A DNA stretch of 64,000 nucleotides from Streptomyces umbrinus (GCF_030817415.1 NZ_JAUSZI010000002.1:6634001-6698000), one strand, 5' to 3'. Positions 27,073 to 37,242 are shown, numbered from the stretch's first letter. The notes: generated by a model not told the origin, from the letters alone. Made by a program: numbers and translations.

Positions 27073-27576
27073 TCAAGTGGGCGACTCGTCCTCTTCTTCC
27101 TCGCCGGATTCGGCCAGTACGGGAGAAGCGTGGTGCGACCAGAGTTTCCAGCCCTCGGGTGTGCGGCGGAACACATTCGTGGCGACGACGAGCTGGCCCA
27201 CGAGGGGCCCGAGTTCGTCGCTGTCCTCGGGGGACGGGCCGCCGCTGAGGATGTTCTCCGTACAGGTCACCAGGGCGGTGTCACCGGTGACCGAAACGTG
27301 CACGTCGGTCAGGAAGAACTGGATGTACTCGGTGTTCGCCATGATCAGCGCGTACGACCTCAGGACCTCGCCCCGGCCGTTGAGGACCGGCCAGCCGGGG
27401 TGGACGCAGGAGACCTCGCCGGCCTGCGCGGGGTCGTGGTACTCCTCGTCGTGGCCCAGGTCGGACGGGGTCAGCCAGATCGACGACAGCACCTCGAAGT
27501 CACCCCGCTCCATCGCCTCGTAGAAGGCGGTGTTGGCGAGTTCGACCTGCTCGACGTCCGTGTGGGGGGCGCTCAC
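27073..27576 (-). CDS. NTF2-like (SnoaL-type) protein inside the folate operon
   Basis: A 167-residue protein of the NTF2/SnoaL fold (VELANTAFYEAMERGDFEVLSSIW, then TALVTCTENILSG and VVATNVFRRTPEGWKLWSHHASPV). Such cone-shaped folds serve as small enzymes or ligand-binding proteins; no catalytic set can be assigned. GTG 27576 overlaps the folP stop codon (GTGA), so it is made together with dihydropteroate synthase. Its constant place in Streptomyces folate clusters suggests a linked but undefined role. Confidence 0.87.
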   Translation of the reverse strand: MSAPHTDVEQVELANTAFYEAMERGDFEVLSSIWLTPSDLGHDEEYHDPAQAGEVSCVHPGWPVLNGRGEVLRSYALIMANTEYIQFFLTDVHVSVTGDTALVTCTENILSGGPSPEDSDELGPLVGQLVVATNVFRRTPEGWKLWSHHASPVLAESGEEEEDESPT

Positions 27577-28451
27577 CGGTCTCCCTCTGCGATCCGGGCG
27601 CCCTCCACGGCCCGGGCGACCCGGACGGCGTCGGCGGTGGCCCGAACCTCGTGGACCCGGACGGCCCACGCGCCCTGATGTGCCGCGAGCGCGGAGACGG
27701 CCGCGGTGGCGGCGTCCCGCTCCCGGGCGGGCGGCGGGGCGCCTTCGGGGCCCGCCAGAACGCGGCCCAGGAACCGCTTGCGGGAGGCGGCCACCAGCAC
27801 GGGGTGCCCGAGCTCCCGGAGACGGTCGAGGTGGGCGAGGAGGATCAGGTCGTGCTCGGCCTCCTTGGAGAAGCCGAGGCCCGGGTCGACGACTATGCGG
27901 TCCGCGGCGACACCGCCCGCCAGAACGGCCTCCACGCGCGCGTGGAGCTCGTCGACGACTTCGGAGACGACGTCCACGTACGACCCTCGTACGGTGCTGC
28001 CCTGGAGGAAGCCGCGCCAGTGCATGACCACGAACGGGGCGCCCGCGGCGGCGACGGCCGGGATCATCGCCGGGTCGGCGAGGCCGCCGCTGACGTCGTT
28101 GACGAGGACGGCGCCCGCGGCGAGCGAGCGCTCGGCCACGGAGGCGCGCATCGTGTCGACCGAGACGGTGACGCCCTCCGAGGCGAGGCCGCGGACGACC
28201 GGGATGACGCGCTTGAGCTCCTCCGCCTCGTCGACACGCGCGGCGCCGGGGCGGGTGGACTCGCCGCCCACGTCGACCAGGTCCGCGCCTTCCGCGACCA
28301 GGTCGAGGCCGTGCTTGACGGCGGCGGTCGTGTCGAACCAGTGGCCGCCGTCCGAGAAGGAATCGGGGGTCACGTTCACGACGCCCATGACCGCGCAGCG
28401 GTCCCATTCCGGGAGGCCCGCGACTTGGCTGCGCCCGCTCCTTTTGCTCAT
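27573..28451 (-). CDS. folP: Dihydropteroate synthase
   Basis: A 292-residue enzyme that joins p-aminobenzoate to hydroxymethyl-dihydropterin diphosphate, the sulfonamide target. Motifs are MGVVNVTPDSFSDGG (pterin/loop 1), DVGGESTRPGA (loop 2), VSVDTMRA, LVNDVSGG, VDPGLGFSKEAEHD and AASRKRFLGRVL. ATG 28451 (MSKRSG) has GAGG just upstream. It is the first gene of the minus-strand folate operon. Confidence 0.95.
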   Translation of the reverse strand: MSKRSGRSQVAGLPEWDRCAVMGVVNVTPDSFSDGGHWFDTTAAVKHGLDLVAEGADLVDVGGESTRPGAARVDEAEELKRVIPVVRGLASEGVTVSVDTMRASVAERSLAAGAVLVNDVSGGLADPAMIPAVAAAGAPFVVMHWRGFLQGSTVRGSYVDVVSEVVDELHARVEAVLAGGVAADRIVVDPGLGFSKEAEHDLILLAHLDRLRELGHPVLVAASRKRFLGRVLAGPEGAPPPARERDAATAAVSALAAHQGAWAVRVHEVRATADAVRVARAVEGARIAEGDR

Positions 28452-28538
28452 GACCTCAAGCCTAGGCCCCCGGAGGCGAGCGGTTGGTCGCCCTGGGTGG
28501 GAGGGGGTGATCCCGCAGGTTCCGTTTTCGGGCGCGGG

Positions 28539-28642
28539 TTGTGGTGGGCCGGTCGCGCCCACGATGGGGGTCCCCCCGCTCGAGCGAAGCCGAGAGTGGG
28601 GGAGGAGCCGCACATGTCACAGCCCCGCACCCCTGAGGGGGC
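28539..28642 (-). repeat. Dispersed intergenic repeat copy C with Streptomyces hairpin
   Basis: On the minus strand it reads GTGCCCCCTCAGGGGTGCGGGG, related to copy A through GGGGCTGTGACAT. Within it CCCCCGCTCGAGCG and the facing AGTGGGGG form a stem around GAAGCCGAG. It lies between folP and the DUF2156 gene. Confidence 0.6.
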
Positions 28643-28726
28643 ACAGCGAACCGACCGCCGCGCGGCGCGGGGGTGGGCGTCGCGTGGCGGTCGGGGTCTG
28701 AGGTGGGGACGGGGATGCGGGGGCGG

Positions 28727-30556
28727 TTACGCCGCTCGTACGTCTCGTTCCGTCACGGCGTGGGCGCAGGGGCGCGGAGCCGGGGCGCGGCGGCGCAGGA
28801 GGCGGGGGAGGGCGAGGTTCACGAAGCCCTCGGCCTGCATGGCGGCGAAGCCGATGCGGGGGAGGTCGCGGGAGGAGCGGTAGACGACGAAACGGGGCTC
28901 CCAGTAGGGGCGGAACTTCGCGTTGAACTTGTACAGCGACTCGATCTGGAACCAGCGGGAGAGAAACACCAGCAGCCCGCGCCAGGCCCGCAGGACGGGG
29001 CCCGCGCCGATCTTCTCGCCGCGGGCCAGGGCCGAGCGGAACATCGCGAAGTTCAGGGAGACACGGGCGACGCCCAGGCGGGGGGCCGCCTGGAGGGCCG
29101 CCACGATGAGGAGCTCGTTCATGCCGGGGTCCGCCGAGCGGTCGCGGCGCATGAGGTCCAGGGAGACCCCGTCCGTGCCCCAGGGGACGAAGTGGAGTAC
29201 GGCCTTCAGATCCCCGTACGGGCCCGGAACGGTGTCTTCCTTGTGGGCCGTCGCGATGAGACAGTCGCCGTCCTCCGGGTCGCCGATGCGGCCGAGCGCC
29301 ATGGAGAAGCCGCGCTCGGTGTCCGTGCCGCGCCAGGCCTCCGCGGCGCGCCGGATCCGGTCCAGCTCGCCCTCGCTGAGGTCACGGATGCGCCGTACGC
29401 GGGTCTCGTAACCGGCTCGCTCGATGCGCTTCACCATCTGGCGTACGTTCCGCATCGCGCGTCCGGCCAGGGAGAAATCCGCGACCTTCACCACCGCCTC
29501 GTCGCCCAGTTCGAGGGCGTCCAGGCCGGTCTCGCGGGTCCAGACCTCGCCGCCCGTCTCGGAGCAGCCCATGACGGCGGGCGTCCAGGAGTGGGCCTTC
29601 GCCTCGTCCATGAAGCGTTCGATCGCGCCGGGCCAGGCCTCGACGTCGCCGATCGGGTCGCCGCTGGCGAGCATCACCCCGGAGACGACGCGGTACGTCA
29701 CCGCCGCCTTGCCGCTCGGCGAGAAGACGACCGCCTTGTCGCGGCGGAGCGCGAAGTGGCCGAGCGAGTCGCGGCCCCCGTGCTTGTCCAGGAGGGCGCG
29801 CAGCCGGGTCTCGTCGTCCTCCGTCAGGCGCGCGGCCGGGTGTTCGGGGCGGAAGGCCAGGTAGATGGTGGTCACGGCGGTCAGCAGGCCGAGCGCGCCG
29901 AGGGAGAAGGCCACCGTCCAGGACGTGGTGCCCTGGTAGTCGACCGGCCCCTCGAAGCCGAACAGGCCGTACAGCACATGGCTGATGCGGTCCGCGAGGC
30001 TCGGATTGCCGACCATCCGGTTGGGGTGGACGCTGACGATGACCAGGCCGAGCAGGAGTGAACCCGTGCCCATGAGGACGAAGTTGGCGAGGGCCCGCCA
30101 GCGGCTGCGCGGGTCGGGCAGCGCCTTGAACTCACTGCGGTGGCGCAGCAGCGGGGCGAGCAGCGCCAGCGAGATGAGGACCCCGATGAGCGAGTGCCGG
30201 TAGGTGAACTGGGCCAGGGCACCGAGCGGGAGCAGGATCACGGCGGCCCGCCACGCCCGACGCTTGCGTCGGCGCAGACCGTGGGCGAGGAGCAGCAGCA
30301 GGACGCCCGCGCTGAGGGACAGGGCGGCCGCGAACGGACCGAACGCGCCCGGCAGCACCTCGGCGAGCGTGTGCATACGGCTGTTGCGGAAGCGCGGGAA
30401 GACACCCGCCGCGATGTCCAGAAGCCCTACGAGCGTGCAGGCCCTGGCGACCAGGGCGGGAACGGCCTCGGGGCGCGGACCGCGGAGTACGCCCCGCAGT
30501 CGGCCCGTTCGAGCCGGAACCTCGCCCGACATTTCCCCATCTATCCTGACAGACAT
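28727..30556 (-). CDS. DUF2156 membrane protein (MprF-like lysyl/aminoacyl-phosphatidylglycerol synthase family)
   Basis: A 609-residue protein with about six transmembrane segments in residues 40-260 (for example FAAALSLSAGVLLLLLAHGL and FVLMGTGSLLLGLVIV). A cytoplasmic DUF2156 GNAT-like domain covers about 280-590, with VMLASGDPIGD, SWTPAVMGC and MNELLIVAALQAAPRLGVARVSLNFAMFRSAL. Related proteins transfer amino acids from tRNA to phospholipids, altering surface charge and antibiotic resistance; the shorter membrane part compared with MprF leaves flippase activity doubtful. Start ATG 30556 or 30532. Divergent from an esterase gene. Confidence 0.85.
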   Translation of the reverse strand: MSVRIDGEMSGEVPARTGRLRGVLRGPRPEAVPALVARACTLVGLLDIAAGVFPRFRNSRMHTLAEVLPGAFGPFAAALSLSAGVLLLLLAHGLRRRKRRAWRAAVILLPLGALAQFTYRHSLIGVLISLALLAPLLRHRSEFKALPDPRSRWRALANFVLMGTGSLLLGLVIVSVHPNRMVGNPSLADRISHVLYGLFGFEGPVDYQGTTSWTVAFSLGALGLLTAVTTIYLAFRPEHPAARLTEDDETRLRALLDKHGGRDSLGHFALRRDKAVVFSPSGKAAVTYRVVSGVMLASGDPIGDVEAWPGAIERFMDEAKAHSWTPAVMGCSETGGEVWTRETGLDALELGDEAVVKVADFSLAGRAMRNVRQMVKRIERAGYETRVRRIRDLSEGELDRIRRAAEAWRGTDTERGFSMALGRIGDPEDGDCLIATAHKEDTVPGPYGDLKAVLHFVPWGTDGVSLDLMRRDRSADPGMNELLIVAALQAAPRLGVARVSLNFAMFRSALARGEKIGAGPVLRAWRGLLVFLSRWFQIESLYKFNAKFRPYWEPRFVVYRSSRDLPRIGFAAMQAEGFVNLALPRLLRRRAPAPRPCAHAVTERDVRAA

Positions 30557-30759
30557 CGCATCCCGTAGTTCCGCGAGAGACCTTGAATCCGGTGCCAATC
30601 CGGCATCCGGCGACATTGCGCCCTCTAGGACGGTGTCTTGGGGAGACAGGTTCACTCCCCATCGGAAAACCGTTTCAAAGGGCAAGGAAAGACCGGGGCA
30701 AGGCGCCGTGAAGGAAGCGGCGCCGGTCACCGGCCGGAAAGCGCAGGCAGGAACAGCCC

Positions 30760-31884
30760 ATGGGTCTCACGAGCAACAAGGTGCTGGCATTCGCGGTCCT
30801 CTTCGCGGTGCTGCTGTTCGTCGGCACGGTGTGGTGGTGGCCGCGGCTCGCGCGTCGCAACTGGCGTGCCGTGTCGGGGCGGATCGGCCTCCTGCTGGCC
30901 ACCCAGGTCGCGATCTTCGCGTCGATCGGCCTCGGCGCCAACCAGGCTTTCGGGTTCTACGCCAGCTGGGCCGACCTGTTCGGTCAGGAGTCGGGCCAGG
31001 GCATCGTGGTCGACCATGACGCCGCGGGCACGAACGGCCCGCTCCAGGTGGTCGACACACGACAGGTGAACGTCTCCGGCGGGACGCGGCCGCAGATCGG
31101 CGGGCAGATCCAGAAGGTCGACATCGTGGGCCGGCGGACCCATATCGCGTCTCCCGCGTACGTCTATCTGCCGCCGGAGTACTTCCAGCCGCAGTACCGC
31201 ACGCGTACGTTCCCGGCGACTGTCGTACTGACCGGCTATCCGGGTACCGCCGAGGCGCTCATCAAGGGTCTGCACTATCCGCAGACCGCCCACCGGCTGG
31301 CGAAGAACGGCACGATGCAGCCGATGATCCTGGTCATGATGCGGCCGACCGTCGCGCCGCCGCGCGACACGGAATGCGTGGACGTTCCCGGCGGCCCGAA
31401 GACCGAGTCGTTCTTCGCCAAGGACCTGCCCGACGCGGTATCGCACCACTACAGGGTGGGCAAAAAGCCCGGGAGCTGGGGAATCGTCGGCGATTCAACG
31501 GGCGGTTACTGCGCGCTGAAGCTCGCGATCCACCACCCGGAGACATACGCCGCCGGGGCGGGCCTTTCCCCCTACTACAGGGCGCCGAGCGACCCCACGA
31601 CGGGCGATCTCTTCCATGGGAACGAGGAGTTGAAGAACCGCGCCGACCTGATGTGGTACCTGAAGCACAAGCCCGCGCCCGACACCTCACTGCTCGTCAG
31701 CAGCAGCAGGAACGGCGAGAGCAACTACCAGGAGACGCTGCGGTTCATCGACCTGGTGCAGGCGAAGAAGCCGACCCGGATCTCGTCGATCATCCTCGAC
31801 AGCGGAGGACACAACTTCAACACCTGGCGGCGCGAGATCCCGGCGACCCTGCAGTGGATCAGTGGACGGCTGAGCGACCGATGA
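30760..31884 (+). CDS. Membrane-anchored alpha/beta-hydrolase (putative esterase, antigen-85-like)
   Basis: A 374-residue protein with two N-terminal hydrophobic segments (VLAFAVLFAVLLFVGTVWWW; IGLLLATQVAIFASIGLG) that would place the hydrolase domain outside the cell. The nucleophile elbow is GDSTGG with S246; the histidine is probably in ILDSGGHNFNTW. It belongs to the putative esterase (esterase D / mycolyltransferase-like) group. AGGA precedes ATG 30760. It is divergent from the DUF2156 gene with a 203-base spacer; both act on the envelope, so shared control is plausible. Confidence 0.86.
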   Translation: MGLTSNKVLAFAVLFAVLLFVGTVWWWPRLARRNWRAVSGRIGLLLATQVAIFASIGLGANQAFGFYASWADLFGQESGQGIVVDHDAAGTNGPLQVVDTRQVNVSGGTRPQIGGQIQKVDIVGRRTHIASPAYVYLPPEYFQPQYRTRTFPATVVLTGYPGTAEALIKGLHYPQTAHRLAKNGTMQPMILVMMRPTVAPPRDTECVDVPGGPKTESFFAKDLPDAVSHHYRVGKKPGSWGIVGDSTGGYCALKLAIHHPETYAAGAGLSPYYRAPSDPTTGDLFHGNEELKNRADLMWYLKHKPAPDTSLLVSSSRNGESNYQETLRFIDLVQAKKPTRISSIILDSGGHNFNTWRREIPATLQWISGRLSDR

Positions 31885-32165
31885 GTGACCGATGAGCGAC
31901 CGCTGACGGTCTTTTCCCGGTCGACGTTCTTTCCCACTCGGAATTCCGTAATCCGCAGGAGAAGGGTCGATTCGGGAGAAGCGGCGATCAAGAAACAGCG
32001 GCCGCGCAGTGGCAGTTGGGGCGGCCGATGAGGGACCGAAGTCGTGGCCGTCGAGTGGCCGGTGCGGAGATTGCCCGGTGATGGTGCGGTGAGAAGGTCT
32101 CGGTGTGGCTGTGTTTTTGCCCCGCGGGGCACCACGATTCGCCTACGCGCGGTAAGTTTCTGGCC

Positions 32166-34013
32166 ATGCCACGAGGACGTCACCGCCATTCCCCACCTCT
32201 GCACCGGCTGTTGCCCCCCTCGGCGATCGCAGGCGTCTCCGCCGTCTGCGCCGCGGGGCCATGGCTGTTCTCCGAAACGTTGGTGCTCCGAGGGCTGGCC
32301 GCGGGTGCCGCGGCCACGGCTGTCGCGGGCGCGGTCGTCATGCGCCGCTGGGACGCGGCGGCGGGCAAACGGGTCGCGGACCTCACGCGCGCGCGGGCGA
32401 GCGACGAGTGGCGTCACGAGGAGCGGGCCGCCGAACTCGAGACCGACCTCGACGAGTCGCGCGAGCTGCGCACCAAGCTGGAGCAGCGGCTCCGCGCGAA
32501 GCGCGCCGAGTTGCAGGGGCTGCGCAACGAACACGCCGCTCTGCTGCGGCGGTACGCCACGGCGGAGACCGAGCGTGCCACCGCGCTGGAGGGCCGTCGG
32601 CTCCTTGAGATAGAGGCGACGGCTCCGGCCCGGGTGGCGTTGCCCGCCGCGGGCTCGATACCGCCGGAGGGCGAGGGGACGGCATCCGCCTCCGCCCAGG
32701 ACGCGGTTCCGGAGGCGACCGCGGCGACGGTCCAGGCCGCCCTCGCGGCGTCCGCGGCGGCCTCGGTCCTCTACGTGAAGGCCAACGCGGCGCTGGACCG
32801 GCTCGCGAAGGGCGCGGTCGTCGATGCGGCCGATGTGCCCGATGCCGCCGGTGCGGCCGAAGGCGCGGGCTCGGTGGACGACTCCGCGGAGGACGTGTCC
32901 GAGGACGGCGCGCCTGCTGAGGACGTGACGGTGGAGGACGGTTCGGCGACGGCCGACTCCACGACGGCCGACTCCACGACGGATTCGGCGACGGACGACT
33001 CCTCTGCGGCCGAGACCGAGGCCGACACCAAGGTCGAGACCGAGGCCGAGGACACCGCCCCCGAGGCGGTCGATTCAGCTGCCGATTCCGATTCCGCCTC
33101 CGTCGAGGGTGGTTCGGCCCAGGAGGACGTGGCCACGGGCGGCTCCGCTCCGAGCGCCTCCGCGAAGGGCGGTCCGGTCAAGCGGGCCACCACGAAGGGC
33201 GGCGGCCCCAAGGGCTCGCCCTCGCCGGGAGGCCCCGGCAAGCGGGCGCCCCGGCCGAACGGTTCCCCGAACGGCTCCGCCAAGGGCGCGTCCGCGGCCG
33301 GCAGCACCGTGACGGGTGCCCCCGCCAAGGGCGACGCCGGGCAGGAGGGCGAGGCGCGGGGGAAGTCCGAGGCGGTCGGCGGTCATGAGCGCACGGCCGC
33401 CGCGACCGCACCGATATCCGCGAGGCCCGCGAAGGCCACGCAACCCGCGGAGACCGTACGGCCGCATGCGCAGGCCACCGCGACCGACGTGAGCCCGCAG
33501 CGGTCCGCGGCGATCGACGTGACGCCCCTTCAGTCCACGGCGACCCGCACGGCGCCCGCCCCCGAGCCGTCGACGGGCACCGCCCTCGCGCGGCCCACCC
33601 CGTCCGAAGTGGCCCGTGTGCGGCGGCGTCCCGAGACCGGGGCGACGACCCACTCCCCGACGAGCGCGGCCGCTCTCACCCCCGCCGCGCGGCCCTCGCA
33701 GCCCTCCGGGCACTTCACCGTGCCCACGGCCGTCGCGGTCGCGCCGGCCTCGCCCGCGCGACGCCCCTCCGTGGAGGGCGGGTTCGACTTCTTCGGTACG
33801 CAGAAGGGCGAGGAAGCGCTGGAGGCCGTACAGAACGAGGACCTCGCCGACGTGGTCGGCCAGGAGGCGCTCGCGCTCCACAAGGCCGAGTCCGAGTCCG
33901 AGTTCAAGCCCGTGAGCGAGGAGTCGCGCGGAGTCGGCCAAGTCATCGACCTGACCGCGCACGACGAGACGGAACAGATCGATCTGGTGGAACTGCGCAG
34001 CGCGGTTTCGTAG
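32166..34013 (+). CDS. Large low-complexity membrane/coiled-coil protein of unknown function
   Basis: A 615-residue protein I do not recognise functionally. Two hydrophobic stretches near the N-terminus (AIAGVSAVCAAGPWLF and AAGAAATAVAGAVV) precede a heptad-rich coiled coil at about 75-140 (ELETDLDESRELRTKLEQRL). Residues about 215-330 are acidic repeats of Asp, Ser, Thr and Glu, and about 330-520 are Gly/Pro/Ala/Lys-rich. A conserved-looking end reads GFDFFGTQKGEEALEAVQNE and closes with VIDLTAHDETEQIDLVEL. ATG 32166 is chosen; an in-frame GTG lies at 32103. Composition suggests a disordered scaffold attached to the membrane. Confidence 0.75.
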   Translation: MPRGRHRHSPPLHRLLPPSAIAGVSAVCAAGPWLFSETLVLRGLAAGAAATAVAGAVVMRRWDAAAGKRVADLTRARASDEWRHEERAAELETDLDESRELRTKLEQRLRAKRAELQGLRNEHAALLRRYATAETERATALEGRRLLEIEATAPARVALPAAGSIPPEGEGTASASAQDAVPEATAATVQAALAASAAASVLYVKANAALDRLAKGAVVDAADVPDAAGAAEGAGSVDDSAEDVSEDGAPAEDVTVEDGSATADSTTADSTTDSATDDSSAAETEADTKVETEAEDTAPEAVDSAADSDSASVEGGSAQEDVATGGSAPSASAKGGPVKRATTKGGGPKGSPSPGGPGKRAPRPNGSPNGSAKGASAAGSTVTGAPAKGDAGQEGEARGKSEAVGGHERTAAATAPISARPAKATQPAETVRPHAQATATDVSPQRSAAIDVTPLQSTATRTAPAPEPSTGTALARPTPSEVARVRRRPETGATTHSPTSAAALTPAARPSQPSGHFTVPTAVAVAPASPARRPSVEGGFDFFGTQKGEEALEAVQNEDLADVVGQEALALHKAESESEFKPVSEESRGVGQVIDLTAHDETEQIDLVELRSAVS

Positions 34014-34048
34014 AACCCGAAGGGCCGGTAGGCCGATCGCGTACGTGA

Positions 34049-34079
34049 TGAGGGCAGTGGCAACCCGCCACTGCCCTCA
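34049..34079. terminator. Bidirectional hairpin terminator
   Basis: TGAGGGCAGTGGC and GCCACTGCCCTCA pair perfectly over 13 bases around AACCC, between convergent genes. Confidence 0.85.
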
Positions 34080-34094
34080 CGCCGTTCGCGGCGC

Positions 34095-35507
34095 TCAGGC
34101 CATCCACCGGTCCGGGCGGGCCTCCCGCCGCCCCGTGCGCGACCGGTCCGCCTGTCCGTACAGCAGCTCCGCCGCCTCGGAGGCGTCCCGCAGCCTCGCC
34201 GTCACGGTCTTGTTGGCGCCGGTGTCCACGCGGACGTCGGCCAGCCCCTTGTGGCGCTGCCACGGCCCCTGCTCCAGGCGCACGCTCTGCACCTTGGCGT
34301 GCGGCACGAGCGCGATGCTGCGGCGCAGCAGCCCGTGCCGGGCCACGAAGACGGTGTCGGTCACGGCGAGCCCGTAACCCCGCCACCAGAACGGCACGCA
34401 CCAGCCCGCCCGGCGCGGCGGCCGTGCCAGTGAGGTGGGCACGGTCACGCCCGGCAGCACCCGCGCGATGACCGCGTCGGCGACCTCGCGCGGAGCGACC
34501 GGCACGAGCACGGAGTTGGACGACCCCGCCACGTCCAGCTCGACCCGGACCCACCCGCGCCGCCGCCAGAGCAGCGGTTCGACGATGCGTACGGTCTGGA
34601 CGCGTCCGGGCGGCACGGTCTCGTGCGTACGGTCGAGGAGCCCGTGGTCGATGCGGAGCCCGTCCGGGGACTCGCCCACGGTCCAGTCGTACTCGCCGAC
34701 GAACCGCCCCACGCTGCTCGCACCCGCCGCGCCGAGCAGCGGAAGCGCCGTCGCGAGGACCGTCCACACGCTGTGGGTGGCGAACCACAGGAGCGGCGGT
34801 ACGACGAGGGCGGCGGCCAGCGTTCCCCAGGTGGCCCCGGTCAGGACGAGCGACACGGCGAGGACACCGGCGGGCACGTGGAGCAGCCGCTGCACCGGCG
34901 CCTCGCCCACCTCGTGCGCGGTCTCGGGTGCGAAACCGGCGGCCCGGGCGAGCAGTTCGGCCCGCAGTATCCGGGCCTCCTCCTGGCCCAGATAGGCCAG
35001 CTCGTCCTTCTTGTCGGTCCCGACGACGTCGAGTTTGAGCTTGGCGACCCCGGCCACGCGGGCCAGCAGCGGCTGGGTGACGTCGACCGCCTGGATCCGT
35101 TCGAGCCGGATGTGCGCGGTGCGCCGGAACACCAGGCCCGTACGGATGCGCAGTTCGGTGTCGGTCACCGCGAAGTGTGTGAACCACCAGCTCAGAAAGC
35201 CGTAGAGGGCGGCCCCCAGGACGGCCGCGACCAGGACGGCCAGCAGTGTCATCGTGGTGAGCCGCGTGAGCTGCCGCTGCGCCTGGTCGGGGTCGTGCAC
35301 GGCCCAGCCGGCGATCACGGCGACGGGTGCCCACGCGCGCCGCAGGGGCGTCACGGGGTGCAGCCGCCGCTCGGGCGGCCCGGCCGCGTCCTCCCGCCCG
35401 TCCTCGGCCGTCTCCTCCGATACGGCCGTCTCCTCCGGTACGGATGCCTCTTCCGGTACGGGCCGTGGCTCGTCCCGTACGTCCTTGGAGGCGCCCGGCG
35501 TCGTCAC
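34095..35507 (-). CDS. PH-domain (bPH2/YdbT-like) membrane protein
   Basis: A 470-residue protein with tandem bacterial PH-like domains, each following membrane segments. Repeats are recognisable as [32 protein letters not shown] (cut here into [16 protein letters not shown] and [13 protein letters not shown]), [20 protein letters not shown] and [16 protein letters not shown]. The N-terminal 45 residues are acidic. YdbS/YdbT-type pairs are membrane proteins of poorly known role in envelope stress and bacteriocin tolerance. GTG 35507 overlaps the stop of the partner gene (GTGA). Confidence 0.85.
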   Translation of the reverse strand: MTTPGASKDVRDEPRPVPEEASVPEETAVSEETAEDGREDAAGPPERRLHPVTPLRRAWAPVAVIAGWAVHDPDQAQRQLTRLTTMTLLAVLVAAVLGAALYGFLSWWFTHFAVTDTELRIRTGLVFRRTAHIRLERIQAVDVTQPLLARVAGVAKLKLDVVGTDKKDELAYLGQEEARILRAELLARAAGFAPETAHEVGEAPVQRLLHVPAGVLAVSLVLTGATWGTLAAALVVPPLLWFATHSVWTVLATALPLLGAAGASSVGRFVGEYDWTVGESPDGLRIDHGLLDRTHETVPPGRVQTVRIVEPLLWRRRGWVRVELDVAGSSNSVLVPVAPREVADAVIARVLPGVTVPTSLARPPRRAGWCVPFWWRGYGLAVTDTVFVARHGLLRRSIALVPHAKVQSVRLEQGPWQRHKGLADVRVDTGANKTVTARLRDASEAAELLYGQADRSRTGRREARPDRWMA

Positions 35508-36019
35508 AGCCCCGCCGATCGGGCTTCGCCCAGTTCCGTGAGCCGGTCGCGCAGTCGTTCCGCCTCGGCCGGGTCCAGGCCGGGAATGCGGGCGTCCGTC
35601 GGCGCGGCCGCCGTGTGCAGCTGCACGCTCGCCAGCCCGAAGTGCCGCTCGACGGGGCCGGAGGTGACCTCGACCAACTGCATGCGCCCGTACGGCACGA
35701 CGGTCTCCTCCTGCCACAGCACACCCCGGCTGATCAGCAGGTCGTCCGCACGCTCGGCGTACCGCCAGGACCGCCAGTTGCGGCCCAGCATCGGCCAGCC
35801 CCACAGCAGCACCGCGAGCGGCAGCAGGGCGAAGGCCGCCCAGCCGGGCCCGGCGAGCAGGCCGAGCAGCAGGCCCGTACCGACGGTCAGCAGCCCCAGC
35901 CACACCACCAGCAGCAGCCGTCGCATCCTCAGCAGCCCCGGCGGGAGGCCGATCCACACCGGCTCGCCCGCCGCCTGCCCCGCTGTCTGCCCCGCGTTTT
36001 CCGAGGTCCCCGTCTCCAT
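35504..36019 (-). CDS. PH-domain (YdbS-like) membrane protein
   Basis: A 171-residue partner of the larger PH-domain protein. Two transmembrane segments ([36 protein letters not shown]) precede one bPH2 domain ([20 protein letters not shown], then [20 protein letters not shown]). ATG 36019 gives [10 protein letters not shown]. First gene of a two-gene operon, divergent from the orphan nuoD with only 31 bases between start codons, so promoters must overlap or lie within coding sequence. Confidence 0.87.
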   Translation of the reverse strand: METGTSENAGQTAGQAAGEPVWIGLPPGLLRMRRLLLVVWLGLLTVGTGLLLGLLAGPGWAAFALLPLAVLLWGWPMLGRNWRSWRYAERADDLLISRGVLWQEETVVPYGRMQLVEVTSGPVERHFGLASVQLHTAAAPTDARIPGLDPAEAERLRDRLTELGEARSAGL

Positions 36020-36050
36020 GCCGCAAGCGTACGTACGCGACACTGTTCCC

Positions 36051-37211
36051 ATGACTCCTACGACGGGTCCCACGGAGACCATGGTCGGTATCGGCGGCGC
36101 CGCGGAGAGCACCGACATGGTGCTCAACATCGGGCCGCAGCACCCGTCCACACATGGTGTGCTGCGCCTGCGGCTCGTCCTCGACGGTGAGCGGATCCAG
36201 CACGCGGAGCCGGTGATCGGCTATATGCACCGCGGCGCGGAGAAGCTCTTCGAGGCACGCGACTACCGCCAGATCATCATGCTGGCCAACCGCCACGACT
36301 GGCTCTCGGCCTTCTCCAACGAGCTGGGCGTGGTCCTCGGCGTCGAGCGCATGCTCGGCATGGAGGTCCCCGAGCGCGCGGTGTGGACACGCACGCTGCT
36401 CGCGGAGCTGAACCGGGTCCTGAACCACCTGATGTTCCTGGGCTCGTACCCCCTGGAGCTGGGCGGGATCACGCCGATCTTCTACGCCTTCACCGAGCGC
36501 GAGGAACTCCAGCACGTCATGGAGGAGATCTCCGGCGGGCGCATGCACTACATGTTCAACCGGGTCGGCGGTCTCAAGGAGGACATGCCCGCCGGATGGA
36601 CCGCACGCGCGCGTGCGTCCGTTTCCGGCGTGCGCTCCCGCATGGACCGCTTCGACGACCTGGTCCTCGGCAACGAGATCTTCCGCGGTCGTACGAGGGA
36701 TGTCGGCGTCCTCTCCCCGGAGGCGGTGCACGCCTACGGAGTGAGCGGTCCCATCGCCCGCGCCTCCGGAGTCGACTTCGACCTGCGCCGGGACGAGCCG
36801 TACCTCGCGTACGGGGAGCTCCAGGACACCCTGAAGGTCGTCACGCGCCAGGAGGGCGACTGCCTGGCCCGCTTCGAGTGCCTGCTGGAGCAGACCCACG
36901 TCGCGCTCGACCTGGCCGACGCCTGTCTGGACCGGCTCGCGGAGCTGCCCCCGGGCCCCATCAACCAGCGGCTCCCGAAGGTCCTCAAGGCTCCCGAGGG
37001 CCACACGTACGCCTGGACCGAGAACCCCCTCGGCATCAACGGCTACTACCTCGTCAGCAAGGGCGAGAAGACCCCGTACCGGCTGAAGCTCCGTTCGGCC
37101 TCGTACAACAACATCCAGGCGCTGGTGGAGCTGCTGCCGGGCACGCTGGTCGCGGACATGGTGGCGATCCTGGGGTCGCTGTTCTTCGTGGTCGGGGACA
37201 TCGACAAGTAG
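36051..37211 (+). CDS. nuoD: Orphan NADH-quinone oxidoreductase subunit D-like protein
   Basis: A 386-residue protein of the NuoD/49-kDa family, the quinone-site subunit of respiratory complex I. Conserved features are [16 protein letters not shown] (quinone-site His), [17 protein letters not shown] with R61, [11 protein letters not shown], and the C-terminal [22 protein letters not shown] and FFVVGDIDK. It stands alone: no other nuo gene lies nearby, so it is a second or orphan copy (called nuoD2 in relatives). It may replace subunit D under some condition or work with a hydrogenase-like complex. Convergent with a MidA/NDUFAF7-type methyltransferase gene. Confidence 0.92.
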   Translation: MTPTTGPTETMVGIGGAAESTDMVLNIGPQHPSTHGVLRLRLVLDGERIQHAEPVIGYMHRGAEKLFEARDYRQIIMLANRHDWLSAFSNELGVVLGVERMLGMEVPERAVWTRTLLAELNRVLNHLMFLGSYPLELGGITPIFYAFTEREELQHVMEEISGGRMHYMFNRVGGLKEDMPAGWTARARASVSGVRSRMDRFDDLVLGNEIFRGRTRDVGVLSPEAVHAYGVSGPIARASGVDFDLRRDEPYLAYGELQDTLKVVTRQEGDCLARFECLLEQTHVALDLADACLDRLAELPPGPINQRLPKVLKAPEGHTYAWTENPLGINGYYLVSKGEKTPYRLKLRSASYNNIQALVELLPGTLVADMVAILGSLFFVVGDIDK

Positions 37212-37242
37212 GCCGCTGTCGGGGCTCCGGGAAAACCGCTCT

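Noticed and set aside
31870..31910. Short GAGYGACCGATGA repeats after the esterase gene
   Set aside because: Three ~12-base units at a stop codon; too short and local to call more than sequence slippage.
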